Positions 31,677-41,204 of a stretch of 64,000 bases of DNA are shown here, in pieces. Source of the stretch: DATGZX01 sp035296965 (lineage in GTDB: Bacteria > Planctomycetota > Planctomycetia > Gemmatales > Gemmataceae); assembly GCA_035296965.1 (NCBI GenBank), contig DATGZX010000383.1, positions 50,759-114,758 on the forward strand, read 5' to 3'. Under the pieces are notes generated by a model. It did no database searches, was not told where the DNA came from, and saw only the letters and a program-made list of their open reading frames with translations. The translations under genes were made by a program, and so were the position numbers. The stretch's first letter is position 1; each line of letters begins with the position of its first letter.

Positions 31677-32056
31677 TGCCAGATCCGAGGTACTTGTACA
31701 CGTAGGAGGAATGGGCATTGGCATCCGCCGGCGACTCTTCATTGAGTTCTTGAAGTGGCACGCTACGAATGACGAGCAAGCAATCCGCCAGCCCCGGCCT
31801 GGGAATGATCATTGCCCCTGGTGATGAAATGAGGTAATCTTGAAGAAGTTACGGATGAATGCAGACCCGCCTGGTTGACTCTCCCACGACCGCCCATATG
31901 CGGAATAAATAGGGTTTCGATACGAGCCTCGTTCGACCGGAATCGTGCGCGACGTGTAAGATAGCGCAGTCCGCACGTGACGACACGCACGCCCTTGAGA
32001 ATGCCGTCTGCCCTGGCTGTGAGCGGGGCGAGATTTCAGACTCGGAGTTCTCGATA
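31677..32056. other. Intergenic, no gene recognised
   Basis: The 380 bases contain only short overlapping frames with no ribosome site or motif. It presumably holds the promoter for the DUF1592/DUF1552 pair. Confidence 0.45.
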
Positions 32057-33964
32057 ATGGGCTTCCTCCGCGGAATCCTGATGCTGACGGCCTGTGCTTT
32101 GGGCTGGGCGATATTCCGCGTACCTGCCCCGGCCGAGGACGCAGCCAATTCCAAGACCGCGGACAGGCCGGTGTTCTCCAAGCAGGTCGGCCCTCTACTC
32201 GCTCAGTATTGCGTGCGCTGCCACGGGGGGACGAAGCCGAAGGCGGGGCTTGCGCTGGACAATTACAAGGATGATGCAGCAGCACTGCGCGCTCGAGAAG
32301 TTTGGGAGCGCGTCGGTCCGCTCGTGCGTGCCCACGAGATGCCGCCGGCCAAGCAGCCTCAGCCGACGCAGGCCGAGACTCAATTAATCATTGCCTGGAT
32401 CGATTCGGTGACCAGCGCCGACACTTGCATCGGCCAAAAGGACCCGGGCCGAGTCACCCTGCGCCGGCTCAATCGCGCAGAGTACAACAATACCGTTCGC
32501 GACCTCGTCGGCGTCAAGTTTCAGCCGGCAGACGATTTCCCTGCGGATGACGTCGGTTACGGGTTCGATAACATAGGCGATGTCCTGTCCCTCCCGCCTC
32601 TCCTTCTCGAAAAATACCTGGCCGCGGCGGAGAGGATCGTAACCTCGGCGCTCGCCACGCCCGATCTCCGCACGCGGATCATGATCTGCACGCCGACCTT
32701 GGCCACCAAGGACGAATGCGCTCGCAAGATCCTGGAAGCTTTTGCGCGGCGGGCCTACCGCCGGCCGCCGACGTCCGGCGAAGTCGATCGGCTCGCCAAA
32801 TTCGTTCGTTTAGCCGAATCACAAGGCGACAGCTTCGACAAGGGCATTGAACTTGCGCTGGAGGCGATTTTGACCTCGCCCAATTTCCTGTTCCTTGTGG
32901 AGCGTGACCCCACGCCTGCTCGCGCCGGCGGCCCACCGCGAATCAGCCAGCACGAATTGGCCACGCGGCTTTCTTATTTCTTGTGGAGCAGCATGCCGGA
33001 CGGCGAATTGTTTCAACAGGCCGGCAAGGCGACTCTGAACAAGGATGGGAATCTGGAAAACCAGATTCGGCGCATGCTGAATGACCCAAAGTCCCGGGCC
33101 CTGGTAGACAACTTTGCGGGGCAGTGGCTCCAGCTGCGGAACCTGAAGAGTTTCACGCCGGACCCCAAACGCTTTCCAAGCTTTGACGAGTCCTTGCGTG
33201 CCGCCATGCTGCAGGAGACCGAGGAATTCTTCGCCTCGGTGATTAGGGAAGACCGCAGTATCCTCGACTTCCTGGATGCCGACTTCACCTTTGTGAATGA
33301 ACGCCTGGCCAAGCACTACGGCATTCCGGGTATTCACGGCAGCCGGTTCCAGCGCGTTGCTCTCACGGGCGATCAGCGCGGCGGCATCCTGTCGCAGGCA
33401 AGCATCCTGGCCGAGACATCGAACCCGACTCGAACCTCTCCCGTCAAAAGAGGCAAGTGGGTGCTGGAAAACATCCTGGGCACGCCGCCTCCACCACCAC
33501 CGCCGGGGGCAGGCGCGCTCAACGAATCCAAGGCGTCCGACCCGTCCGCATCCTTGCGCAAGCTCATGGAACAGCATCGCGCTAACCCAGATTGCGCCAG
33601 CTGCCATGCGCGCATGGATCCGTTGGGCTTTGGTCTGGAGAACTACGACGCGATCGGCGCTTGGCGCGACCGGGAGGGCGGCTCGCCGATCGACGCTTCC
33701 GGCGTTTTGCCCGGCGGCCAAACATTCAACGGCCCTCGCCAGCTCAAGGCCATTCTCATGAGCAAGCAGGGAGCATTCGCCCGCTGCCTGGCGGAAAAGA
33801 TGCTGACCTACGCCCTGGGCCGGGGCCTGGAACATTACGACCGCTGCGCCGTGGACAAGATCTGCGACCAAGTCGCCCGCGATCACTATAAATTCTCCAG
33901 CCTGGTTGTGGCCATCGTCCAAAGCGATCCCTTCCAGATGCGGAGAAGCAAAGAGGGGCAATGA
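32057..33964 (+). CDS. DUF1592/DUF1588/DUF1585/DUF1587/DUF1595 cytochrome-like protein, complete
   Basis: A 635-residue complete protein. A signal peptide (GILMLTACALGWAIFRVPAP) precedes a cytochrome-like part with CVRCHGG (CxxCH, about residue 53). Then come DUF1587 (RLNRAEYNNTVRDLVGVKFQ), DUF1595 (EAFARRAYRRPPTSGEVDRL), DUF1592 (HELATRLSYFLWSSMPDGEL), DUF1588 with CASCHARMDPLGFGLENYDA, and DUF1585 (CLAEKMLTYALGRGLEHYDR). Two CxxCH motifs could bind heme c. Its stop overlaps the start of the DUF1552 gene (ATGA), a coupled pair. It is probably periplasmic; the reaction is unknown. Confidence 0.92.
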   Translation: MGFLRGILMLTACALGWAIFRVPAPAEDAANSKTADRPVFSKQVGPLLAQYCVRCHGGTKPKAGLALDNYKDDAAALRAREVWERVGPLVRAHEMPPAKQPQPTQAETQLIIAWIDSVTSADTCIGQKDPGRVTLRRLNRAEYNNTVRDLVGVKFQPADDFPADDVGYGFDNIGDVLSLPPLLLEKYLAAAERIVTSALATPDLRTRIMICTPTLATKDECARKILEAFARRAYRRPPTSGEVDRLAKFVRLAESQGDSFDKGIELALEAILTSPNFLFLVERDPTPARAGGPPRISQHELATRLSYFLWSSMPDGELFQQAGKATLNKDGNLENQIRRMLNDPKSRALVDNFAGQWLQLRNLKSFTPDPKRFPSFDESLRAAMLQETEEFFASVIREDRSILDFLDADFTFVNERLAKHYGIPGIHGSRFQRVALTGDQRGGILSQASILAETSNPTRTSPVKRGKWVLENILGTPPPPPPPGAGALNESKASDPSASLRKLMEQHRANPDCASCHARMDPLGFGLENYDAIGAWRDREGGSPIDASGVLPGGQTFNGPRQLKAILMSKQGAFARCLAEKMLTYALGRGLEHYDRCAVDKICDQVARDHYKFSSLVVAIVQSDPFQMRRSKEGQ

Positions 33965-35310
33965 TGGGCGAGCACTTGCGCATCTCTCGACGAACAGTCT
34001 TGAAGGGACTAGGAACAGCGATCGCGCTGCCGATGCTTGAAGCGATGGCACCCGTCGTGAGTATTGCCGGGCAGGTGCGGAAGGCTCCCCCTCTGCGCAT
34101 GGCATTCATTTACATTCCCAATGGCATCCACATGCCGACGTGGACCCCTGGCGCATTGGGGAGCAAGTTCGTCTTGCCGGAAACGCTCGAGCCCTTGAAA
34201 CCTGTGCAGGACGATCTGCTGGTCTTGAGCGGTCTGACGCTGGACAAGGCTCGGGCACACGGCGACGGCCCGGGAGACCACGCCCGCGCCATGACGGCGT
34301 TTTTGACCGGACGGCAGCCGCGCAAGACTCACGGCGCGGACATCCGCGCTGGCGTCTCCGCCGACCAGGTCGCTGCCGAGCACGTAGGCAAGTTGACGCG
34401 CTTCCCCTCCCTGGAACTGGGTTGCGACCGCGGCCTGAACTCGGGCAATTGCGATTCCGGCTATAGCTGCGCATACTCGGCCAACATATCCTGGCGTGCC
34501 GATTCGAGTCCGATGGCCATGGAGGTCAATCCGCGCCTGGTCTTCGAGAGGTTGTTCGGCAATGACCATCTGGGGGAGACCAATGCCAGTCGGGCGAAGC
34601 GAGATCGTTACCAATTGAGCGTCCTCGACTTCGTGATGGAGGATGCGCTGCGCCTGAAGACCAAGCTCGGCACGCCGGACCAACGCAAGCTGGACGAATA
34701 CCTGACCGGCGTGCGCGAGCTGGAAGTGCGCATCAACCGGGCGGACGCGCCGGCGGCCAAGGCTCCAGGGACCATTACCAGGCCGCCCGGCATGCCCGCC
34801 GATTACCGGGAACACGTGCGCTTGCTCTGCGATTTGCTGGTCCTCGCTTACCAGGGCGATTTGACGCGCGTAGCTACGTTCGTCTTCGCCAACGACGGCA
34901 GCAACCGGCCTTACCCGTTCCTCGGCGTGCCCGACGGCCATCACGACCTGTCGCACCATCGGGGGATGAAGGACAAGCAAGCAAAGCTGCAAAAAATCAA
35001 TCACTTCCACATTTCGCAGCTGGCGTACTTGCTGCAGAAGATGCAAGCCATCCGCGAAGCCGAAGGGAACTTACTCGGCAACTCGATGGTTGTGTATGGC
35101 AGCGGCATCAGCGACGGCAATGCGCATAACCACGACGACCTGCCGATCCTCCTGGCAGGCGGCGGCCGCGGCAAAATCAAGGGTGGTCGCCACATCCGCT
35201 ATCCGAAGGAAACGCCCCTCACCAACCTTTATCTGGGGATGCTGGATCGCATGGGGGTTCCCGTCAAATCCTTTGGTGACAGTACCGGCCGGCTGGAATC
35301 ACTCTCCTGA
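33961..35310 (+). CDS. DUF1552 domain-containing protein with twin-arginine signal
   Basis: A 449-residue DUF1552 protein starting at ATG 33961 (or 33964). The twin-arginine motif SRRTVLKGLG is followed by a hydrophobic stretch (TAIALPMLEAMAPVVSIAG), indicating Tat export. Family segments include AFIYIPNGIHMPTWTPGALG, HARAMTAFLTGRQPRKTHGA, FPSLELGCDRG and FVFANDGSNRPYPFLGVPDG. It overlaps the DUF1592 gene by ATGA. It is clearly related to but not a close copy of 2605-3927, so the two pairs are old paralogues. Confidence 0.92.
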   Translation: MMGEHLRISRRTVLKGLGTAIALPMLEAMAPVVSIAGQVRKAPPLRMAFIYIPNGIHMPTWTPGALGSKFVLPETLEPLKPVQDDLLVLSGLTLDKARAHGDGPGDHARAMTAFLTGRQPRKTHGADIRAGVSADQVAAEHVGKLTRFPSLELGCDRGLNSGNCDSGYSCAYSANISWRADSSPMAMEVNPRLVFERLFGNDHLGETNASRAKRDRYQLSVLDFVMEDALRLKTKLGTPDQRKLDEYLTGVRELEVRINRADAPAAKAPGTITRPPGMPADYREHVRLLCDLLVLAYQGDLTRVATFVFANDGSNRPYPFLGVPDGHHDLSHHRGMKDKQAKLQKINHFHISQLAYLLQKMQAIREAEGNLLGNSMVVYGSGISDGNAHNHDDLPILLAGGGRGKIKGGRHIRYPKETPLTNLYLGMLDRMGVPVKSFGDSTGRLESLS

Positions 35311-35326
35311 GCGCTCTGGATTTCTT

Positions 35327-36769
35327 CTAGGGCACTCCTGCGGATGAGGATGCTTCCTCGGACACGGATTCAGCGATATCCGACTCCTCGGTCGCAGATT
35401 TCGGCTCGATCACGCGCATCGATCGCCATTTCCCGGCGCGAAAACGGAGCAAGAATGTAAATCCCAAGGCTATGACATAAGCGCTGGCGAACGCCCACGG
35501 AAAGTAGAGGCCCCAGCCGAAATACCAGGCGGCCCAGGTGGGGAACACCATGATGGGCCAGGCCAGGGCCAGCGCGACCATGGTCACGAAACGTGTGTCG
35601 CCGGCCCCGCGCAGGGCGAACGAAAAAATGATGTTCATGCTGTCGAAGAGCGAATACAGGGCGACGAAACGCAACAGAAATGGAACGAGCTGCGCCACCT
35701 CGGCGCCCGCCGGGTCGCTGTCGTTGCGGAAGAAGAACAAGAACGCGTCGGGGATCAGCAGGAAGAGCATTGCGATGGCTCCCATAAATAGCCAGGCAAG
35801 CTGAAAGCCCGTCCAGGTTGAACGCTCCGCGACCTCGGGGCGATCCTGGCCCAGGCGTTGGCCGACAAGCACCGAGACACCCTGACCCATACCTAGCATC
35901 GGCAGGACTGCCACCATATTGATCGTGAACGCGATATTCGTGGCGGCGAGTTGGATCTCGCCGAGTCGGCCGACCAGGAAGATAAAAACCGTGAACGCCA
36001 GGATGTCGAGCATCCATTGAACGCCGCTGGGAACGCCGAACCGCATGAGCCGGCGAAACAGGTCGGCGTCGAACCTCCAGCCCGTCATGGTCGCAAACTC
36101 TTTCCGATAGCGCGGCCGCAGCAACAGAGCGAGAGACAGGATCGCCGACACGCTCGAGCCGATCACGGTTGCCCAGCCGGCCCCAGCAATGCCCAGGGCC
36201 GGCAGCCCCCAGTGGCCTGAGATCCAGCCGTAGGCCAGTACGGCATTGACTCCCATTCCCACCGCGTCGATCAGAAGGACTGTCCAGCTAGCCCCCCGGC
36301 CTGCAAAGAAGCTGTTGGCGGATGCCACGATCAGCGCCGGCAGCGCCGCAAAACAAAGGCACTGGAAATAGGTCACTTCCAGTTCTTGCACGGCAGGATG
36401 GTGCCCGCCCAGGCGCATCATCGGACCCGCCAGCGGCCGCAGTGCCAAGAAGAGCATTCCGGTAGCGATGCTGAAATACAGCGATTGCCAAATGACCGGA
36501 CCGACGCGTTCCGGACGGCCGGCGCCGATGTACTGCGCAACGAATGCCGTCGCATAATTGGCAGTGTTCTGCAGCAGAAAGAAAATAGTCCAGTAGATCG
36601 CGCCGGCCGGCACGGCGGCGGCGACCGATTCACTGCTGGCCTGACTGAGCAGGGCGCGGTCGATCGTGATCTGCAGCGTCATGAAGCTGCTGCTGAGAAT
36701 GAATGGGATCGCCAGCCGCAGCAGTTCCTTGCCGCCGCCTTCCTGCGACCATCTTTCGATCAATTTCAC
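35327..36769 (-). CDS. MATE-family multidrug/organic cation exporter
   Basis: A 480-residue protein with twelve hydrophobic segments in two related halves, as in MATE/NorM transporters. Typical features are an N-terminal ELLRLAIPFILSSSFMTLQI, then ALGIAGAGWATVIGSSVSAI and a later LFDSMNIIFSFALRGAGDTR. It is expected to export cationic compounds using a Na+ or H+ gradient across the inner membrane. Start GTG 36769 has an AGGAGAAGGAG site upstream. The C-terminal tail is acidic (ESDIAESVSEEASSSAG). Confidence 0.9.
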   Translation of the reverse strand: MKLIERWSQEGGGKELLRLAIPFILSSSFMTLQITIDRALLSQASSESVAAAVPAGAIYWTIFFLLQNTANYATAFVAQYIGAGRPERVGPVIWQSLYFSIATGMLFLALRPLAGPMMRLGGHHPAVQELEVTYFQCLCFAALPALIVASANSFFAGRGASWTVLLIDAVGMGVNAVLAYGWISGHWGLPALGIAGAGWATVIGSSVSAILSLALLLRPRYRKEFATMTGWRFDADLFRRLMRFGVPSGVQWMLDILAFTVFIFLVGRLGEIQLAATNIAFTINMVAVLPMLGMGQGVSVLVGQRLGQDRPEVAERSTWTGFQLAWLFMGAIAMLFLLIPDAFLFFFRNDSDPAGAEVAQLVPFLLRFVALYSLFDSMNIIFSFALRGAGDTRFVTMVALALAWPIMVFPTWAAWYFGWGLYFPWAFASAYVIALGFTFLLRFRAGKWRSMRVIEPKSATEESDIAESVSEEASSSAGVP

Positions 36770-36997
36770 GGGCCGCTCCTTCTCCTGGCAGCTTCATTGC
36801 CGTGCCTTCCCGGGGGCGATTGCGCACTGCCTCCCCTGTACACGTTGTAGGAGATGGACAGCAACAGTTCCAAGAGGTTCGCGGCTAGGATAGCATGCCA
36901 TTCTTGCGGCAAAGAGATATTCTCATGTGTGAACGGAGTGTGGGTACTCCGGCGGCAGAGATCCGTTGCGCATTCCCGATTCTGTTGGTACGTTTTT

Positions 36998-37087
36998 CGT
37001 TTAACCGCGAGCCAGCGGCGAGCGCGTGAACAGACAGGATCCGGTCCCCTTCTGTTGACGCGCTCCCCTTCGGGTCGCGGTTAAACG
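36998..37087. repeat. Dispersed 90-bp palindromic repeat, copy 2
   Basis: CGTTTAACCGCG at the left and CGCGGTTAAACG at the right are exact reverse complements; GAACAG and CTGTTGAC pair further in. The left 35 bases equal those of the copy at 4139, about 33 kb away, and the right flank again carries GAAACGGAAATG. It sits in a 694-base gene-free interval (36770-37463) between the divergent MATE and tatC genes; nothing else was recognised there. Confidence 0.8.
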
Positions 37088-37463
37088 ATTTTTCGGACAC
37101 TGCAGAAACGGAAATGCACGCTGAGATCCGTTGCAAATGGCCGGCAATCGCGTAAATTAGAAGACAGAATCGCGTTGACCTTGAGCCACGGTCGGCGCTG
37201 AAGAAGTGCTGAATCTTAAGGCTCCACGCCGGTTTCCGCTTCTCTGTCCTATCATCGGACCGTGAGGCCCAGAAACCCCTAAAACTCGGACCGTCGCGCA
37301 GTCCGCGCCAAAGGGTTCCTGTATGGCCGAATGCCTTCCCCTTCCTTTCCATTCTCGCCGTCGAACCTGGCTGCGGATTTTCGCCGGTCGGCTTTCTGTT
37401 TGCCCCGGGCGGGGAGAGTATTCCTTGGGAAAGTTCCGCTTTCCAGCAGTCGTGAGGTAAGCC

Positions 37464-38513
37464 ATGAGTTCCAGCGCCGGCGATAACGATTTTTCGGACG
37501 ATCTATTTGCCAGCACGCGCATGTCGTTTGGCGATCACGTCGAAGTCCTGCGCAAGCATCTGATACGGGCCATCATTGGATTCGTCATTGCCTTGCTCTT
37601 CAGTCTGTTGTTGGGCAAGCCGTTGGTTGAATTCATAAGCCATCCAGTGGAAGTCGCACTCGGGAGATTTTACGACCGCCGCGTGGCCGAAAAGTCCAAG
37701 GAACTCGACGCAGGGCAAAACGACAAGCTGACCGAGGCCAACAAACCAAGAGAAATGGATGTCCAAATTCAGCGCACACAACTTGCCAAGGTGCTCGGGT
37801 TGAAGGAACCTGTCGCAGATGGCGAGGAATGGGCGGATTTGAAATTGCGCATCAAACCCGTGCAACTGGCCATCAACCTCGACACTGCGCAACGACAGGT
37901 TACCCGCCCAGCTACTCTGCAAACACTGACGGTAACCGAGGCGTTTGTCGTCTATTTCAAGGTATCGATGTATTGCGGCGTTGTGCTGGCCAGCCCGTGG
38001 ATCTTTTACCAAATTTGGATGTTCGTGGCGGCTGGTCTCTATCCAAATGAGCGACGCTATGTAAACGTCTATCTGCCGTTCAGTCTTGGCCTGTTCTTGA
38101 TCGGCGTGCTGATGTGCGAGTTTGTCGTATTGCCCAAGGCGATCGAGTACTTGCTCAGCTTCAATGAATGGATGGGGCTGGAGCCAAACCTCCGGCTCAG
38201 CGATTGGCTCAGCTTCGCCATCGCCACGCCGCTCATGTTCGGCGTGGCTTTTCAGACACCGCTCGTCATGCTTTTCTTGAATCGCCTGGGGATCCTCGAC
38301 GTGGCGGCCTACGTCAAGCATCGTCGCATCGCACTATTCGGGCTGGCCTGCGTGGCCGTTATCCTGTCGGCTTCTCCCGATGCGATCAGCTATCTATCGC
38401 TGGTCATTCCGATGTGGTGCCTTTATGAATTCGGCATCCTGTTGTGCCGCTTCATGCCCAAGCCGGCCAGAGATATCGATGTCCCGGAATCGGAAGAGAT
38501 GGTGGAAGTCTAG
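37464..38513 (+). CDS. tatC: Twin-arginine translocase subunit TatC, with inserted loop
   Basis: A 349-residue TatC, core of the twin-arginine export channel in the inner membrane. Typical features are FGDHVEVLRKHLIRAIIGF at the start, TEAFVVYFKVSMYCGVVLAS, PWIFYQIWMFVAAGLYPNER and LFGLACVAVILSASPDAISY, with six membrane spans. Between spans 1 and 2 lies a hydrophilic insert of about 80-90 residues (RFYDRRVAEKSKELDAGQND to LKLRIKPVQLAINLD), longer than in E. coli TatC and typical of planctomycetes. It fits the Tat-type signals on both DUF1552 proteins. The ATG has a GAGGTAAG site. No tatA/B is in the window. Confidence 0.93.
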   Translation: MSSSAGDNDFSDDLFASTRMSFGDHVEVLRKHLIRAIIGFVIALLFSLLLGKPLVEFISHPVEVALGRFYDRRVAEKSKELDAGQNDKLTEANKPREMDVQIQRTQLAKVLGLKEPVADGEEWADLKLRIKPVQLAINLDTAQRQVTRPATLQTLTVTEAFVVYFKVSMYCGVVLASPWIFYQIWMFVAAGLYPNERRYVNVYLPFSLGLFLIGVLMCEFVVLPKAIEYLLSFNEWMGLEPNLRLSDWLSFAIATPLMFGVAFQTPLVMLFLNRLGILDVAAYVKHRRIALFGLACVAVILSASPDAISYLSLVIPMWCLYEFGILLCRFMPKPARDIDVPESEEMVEV

Positions 38514-38672
38514 CTACCCAAGTTCCCGAAACCTTTATGTTGTTCCAGGGGCACGGCCGTCGTAGACTGAGTGTGTTCGAGTGCGCAGCAGCCGAACGCG
38601 TTGCTCGGGCCGGATTCGAGCAAGGTTCCTGTGTCCTGGTTCCCTTGGGCCACCCGATCAGAGGATGATTCC

Positions 38673-39968
38673 ATGTCGCTTCAGCGTCGCACCGTTGTTT
38701 TGGCGGTTCTCGCCATGTTCCTGGCGGTCGGCTGTGCCCAGACTGGCACGCAGCCGAACAAGATTGCCGCCAAAGCCCCAGGGCAGGTCATCAAGATCAA
38801 TCCCGGACCCAAGGTCCAGGAGGAGGCCCAGACCGCTTTGATCAAGGCCAAGGCGGGCGACACGCTCGAGTTCGGCGCCGGCACCTACGACTTCACGCAG
38901 AGCCTCTCTCTGGCCGTCGACAACGTCACGTTGCGCGGGCAGGGCATCGACAAGACTATCCTTTCTTTCAAGAAGCAGGACTCGGGCAAGGAAGGACTTC
39001 TGGTGACCCGCGGCAAGTTCCTCATTGAAGACTTGACCATCGAGGACTCGAAGGGCGATGCGATCAAGGTCAACGACGCCGAGGGCGTGACTTTCCGCCG
39101 GGTGCGCGCACGCTGGACCGGCGGGGCCAAGGAATCGAACGGGGCCTACGGCGTCTATCCTGTGCAATGCAAGAACGTGCTCGTCGAGGAGTGCGTGGTC
39201 ATAGGCGCGTCCGACGCGGGCATTTATGTCGGTCAGTCGCAAAATGTGGTCGTGCGCAAGTGCCGGGCGGAAGAGAACGTGGCCGGCATCGAGATCGAGA
39301 ACTGCATCGACGCGGATGTCTACGAGAACGTGGCCACCAATAACGCCGGCGGTCTTCTCGTGTTCGATCTCCCCGGCTTGATCGTGAAGAACGGCAAGCG
39401 CGTGCGCGTACACGACAACCAGGTGTTCGCGAACAACCACGCGAACTTTGCACCCAAGGGCAACATGGTAGCAGACGTCGCGCCGGGCACGGGCATGATG
39501 GTCATGGCGACGGATCAGGTCGAACTGCTGAAGAATACGATCAAAGACAACAACAGCTACAGCCTGTTGATCGTGAGCTTCTTGATCACCGGCCGGCCCA
39601 TGGACGACAAGCAGTACGATCCATACCCCGAGGCTGTCTACGTGCATGATAACACCATCAGCGGCGGCGGGACCAAGCCGAGCGGTGAACGCGCTACGAT
39701 GCTGGCTGCTTTGCTGGGGTCGCCCTTACCCGACATTATCTACGACGGCATCCTCAATCCGGGCAAGCTGGTCAACGGCAAATTGCCTCCCAACCAGGGC
39801 GTTTATGTGAAAAACAATGGTTCCGCCACGTTCGCCAACCTCCACTGGGACCAGCTCGATGAGAAAGCCTCGATCGCCAGCAACAAGGCGAAAATCGACC
39901 GCGATATTTCCAAGTACCAGGGCGAGCTTCCTGCACTTCCAGGAATCACGCTGACGGAAACACCTTGA
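38673..39968 (+). CDS. Parallel beta-helix lipoprotein (TIGR03805-type)
   Basis: A 431-residue protein from ATG 38673 (AGAGGA site). The signal ends in a lipobox (AMFLAVGCAQ, Cys21), so it is a lipoprotein. The body is a right-handed beta-helix of NosD type with repeated turns: FLIEDLTIEDSKGDAIKVND, VLVEECVVIGASDAGIYVGQ, VVVRKCRAEENVAGIEIENC, DVYENVATNNAGGLLVFD. The order with the following di-heme cytochrome matches a conserved two-gene pairing (TIGR03805 with TIGR03806/SO2930-like). A role in binding or processing a polymer is likely for the fold; substrate unknown. Confidence 0.8.
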   Translation: MSLQRRTVVLAVLAMFLAVGCAQTGTQPNKIAAKAPGQVIKINPGPKVQEEAQTALIKAKAGDTLEFGAGTYDFTQSLSLAVDNVTLRGQGIDKTILSFKKQDSGKEGLLVTRGKFLIEDLTIEDSKGDAIKVNDAEGVTFRRVRARWTGGAKESNGAYGVYPVQCKNVLVEECVVIGASDAGIYVGQSQNVVVRKCRAEENVAGIEIENCIDADVYENVATNNAGGLLVFDLPGLIVKNGKRVRVHDNQVFANNHANFAPKGNMVADVAPGTGMMVMATDQVELLKNTIKDNNSYSLLIVSFLITGRPMDDKQYDPYPEAVYVHDNTISGGGTKPSGERATMLAALLGSPLPDIIYDGILNPGKLVNGKLPPNQGVYVKNNGSATFANLHWDQLDEKASIASNKAKIDRDISKYQGELPALPGITLTETP

Positions 39969-40058
39969 CCCAGGTCCCGAGCGGTGAGCGTCAGCGCCCT
40001 GAGCAATCCCTCAAGGGAAAGGCTACGTCCCCCGCTTGGGTAATTGCGAGCAGATCGC

Positions 40059-41150
40059 ATGCTTAGGCTTGCCGGCTGGTTCCTCCTGGGAGTTTTCGGT
40101 TGCACCGTGCTTGGCTGCGGAAGGCACGATCCAGGGCGAATCTCACTTCAGGCCGACGCCGAGCCGCCGGAAAAGCTGTCGGACTACGGTCTCTTTCAGG
40201 GCAATGGTTCAACGCAGGAGCCCGCCAAGGGGGTCGTGCCTTACGACATCCGCACCCCTCTTTTTTCCGATTACGCGACCAAGTATCGCTTCGTTTGGAT
40301 GCCAACTGGTACCAAGGCCCAGTACCACGAGGCCGAAGTGTTCGATTTTCCCGTCGGCACGATCTTCGTGAAGACGTTCGCCTATCCCCACGACCTTACG
40401 GATATGTCGAAGGGCCAACGCCTCATCGAAACCCGCTTGTTGATCCATCGCCCAACAGGATGGATCGGCCTTCCCTACATCTGGAACGACGCCCAGAACG
40501 AGGCGGTCCTCAAGATCGTAGGCGGCACCACCGAGGTTAGCTGGATCCACACGGATGGCCTGGAGCGCACGCTCTCTTACATTGTCCCCAACGTCAATCA
40601 GTGCCTGGGATGCCACGAAAACAGGAAGGTGATGCGTCCAATTGGCCCCAAGGCTCGGAATCTCAACAAGGATTTCGCCTATGGGGCAGGGACGGAAAAC
40701 CAGCTCGCGCACTGGACGAGGATTGGCGACCTGGAAGGCGCGCCAGCGGCGGAACAAGCGCCTCAGCTTGCGGTCTGGAACGACCCGGCCACGGGCACGC
40801 TCGATCAGCGCGCGCGTGCCTGGTTGGAGAGTAATTGCGCTCACTGCCACAACCCCAACGGGCCGGCGCGCACGTCCGGCCTCGATCTCCTCTCCTCGCA
40901 GTCTGCTCCCTATAAGGTGGGAATCTGGAAAACGCCCATTGCCGCCGGTCGCGGCGGCGGCGGGCGCTCCTACGACGTTGTGCCGGGCATGCCCGAGGCA
41001 TCGATCCTCATGTACCGGATCGAATCCACGGAGCCGGGCGTGATGATGCCCGAGTTGTCCCGCCGCCTGGTGGACCGGGAGGGTGTGGCCCTGGTCCGCG
41101 AATGGATTGCCAGCATGCACGATTCGCGCGCGCAGACCAAGAATCCTTGA
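40059..41150 (+). CDS. SO2930-type di-heme c-type cytochrome lipoprotein
   Basis: About 363 residues from ATG 40059. A lipoprotein signal (WFLLGVFGCTVLGCGRHD) is followed by a domain with two CxxCH heme motifs: NQCLGCHENRKVMRPIGPKA and ESNCAHCHNPNGPARTSGLD. Flanking segments such as GVVPYDIRTPLFSDYATKYR and RLLIHRPTGWIGLPYIWNDA are typical of the SO2930/HNE_0200 family that accompanies the beta-helix lipoprotein. It probably works in electron transfer at the outer face of the inner membrane or in the periplasm. It lies 90 bases after its partner. Confidence 0.85.
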   Translation: MLRLAGWFLLGVFGCTVLGCGRHDPGRISLQADAEPPEKLSDYGLFQGNGSTQEPAKGVVPYDIRTPLFSDYATKYRFVWMPTGTKAQYHEAEVFDFPVGTIFVKTFAYPHDLTDMSKGQRLIETRLLIHRPTGWIGLPYIWNDAQNEAVLKIVGGTTEVSWIHTDGLERTLSYIVPNVNQCLGCHENRKVMRPIGPKARNLNKDFAYGAGTENQLAHWTRIGDLEGAPAAEQAPQLAVWNDPATGTLDQRARAWLESNCAHCHNPNGPARTSGLDLLSSQSAPYKVGIWKTPIAAGRGGGGRSYDVVPGMPEASILMYRIESTEPGVMMPELSRRLVDREGVALVREWIASMHDSRAQTKNP

Positions 41151-41204
41151 CCCACATTGCCCAGATGGACGGCGGCTTTCAGCATGAGAACTGCGCCCCG
41201 GCCC

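Noticed and set aside
32819..34105. Long minus-strand frame opposite the second DUF1592 gene
   Set aside because: Shadow of the real gene; composition and lack of motifs do not support coding.
34009..35046. Minus-strand frame opposite the second DUF1552 gene
   Set aside because: Shadow frame without start signals or recognisable domains.
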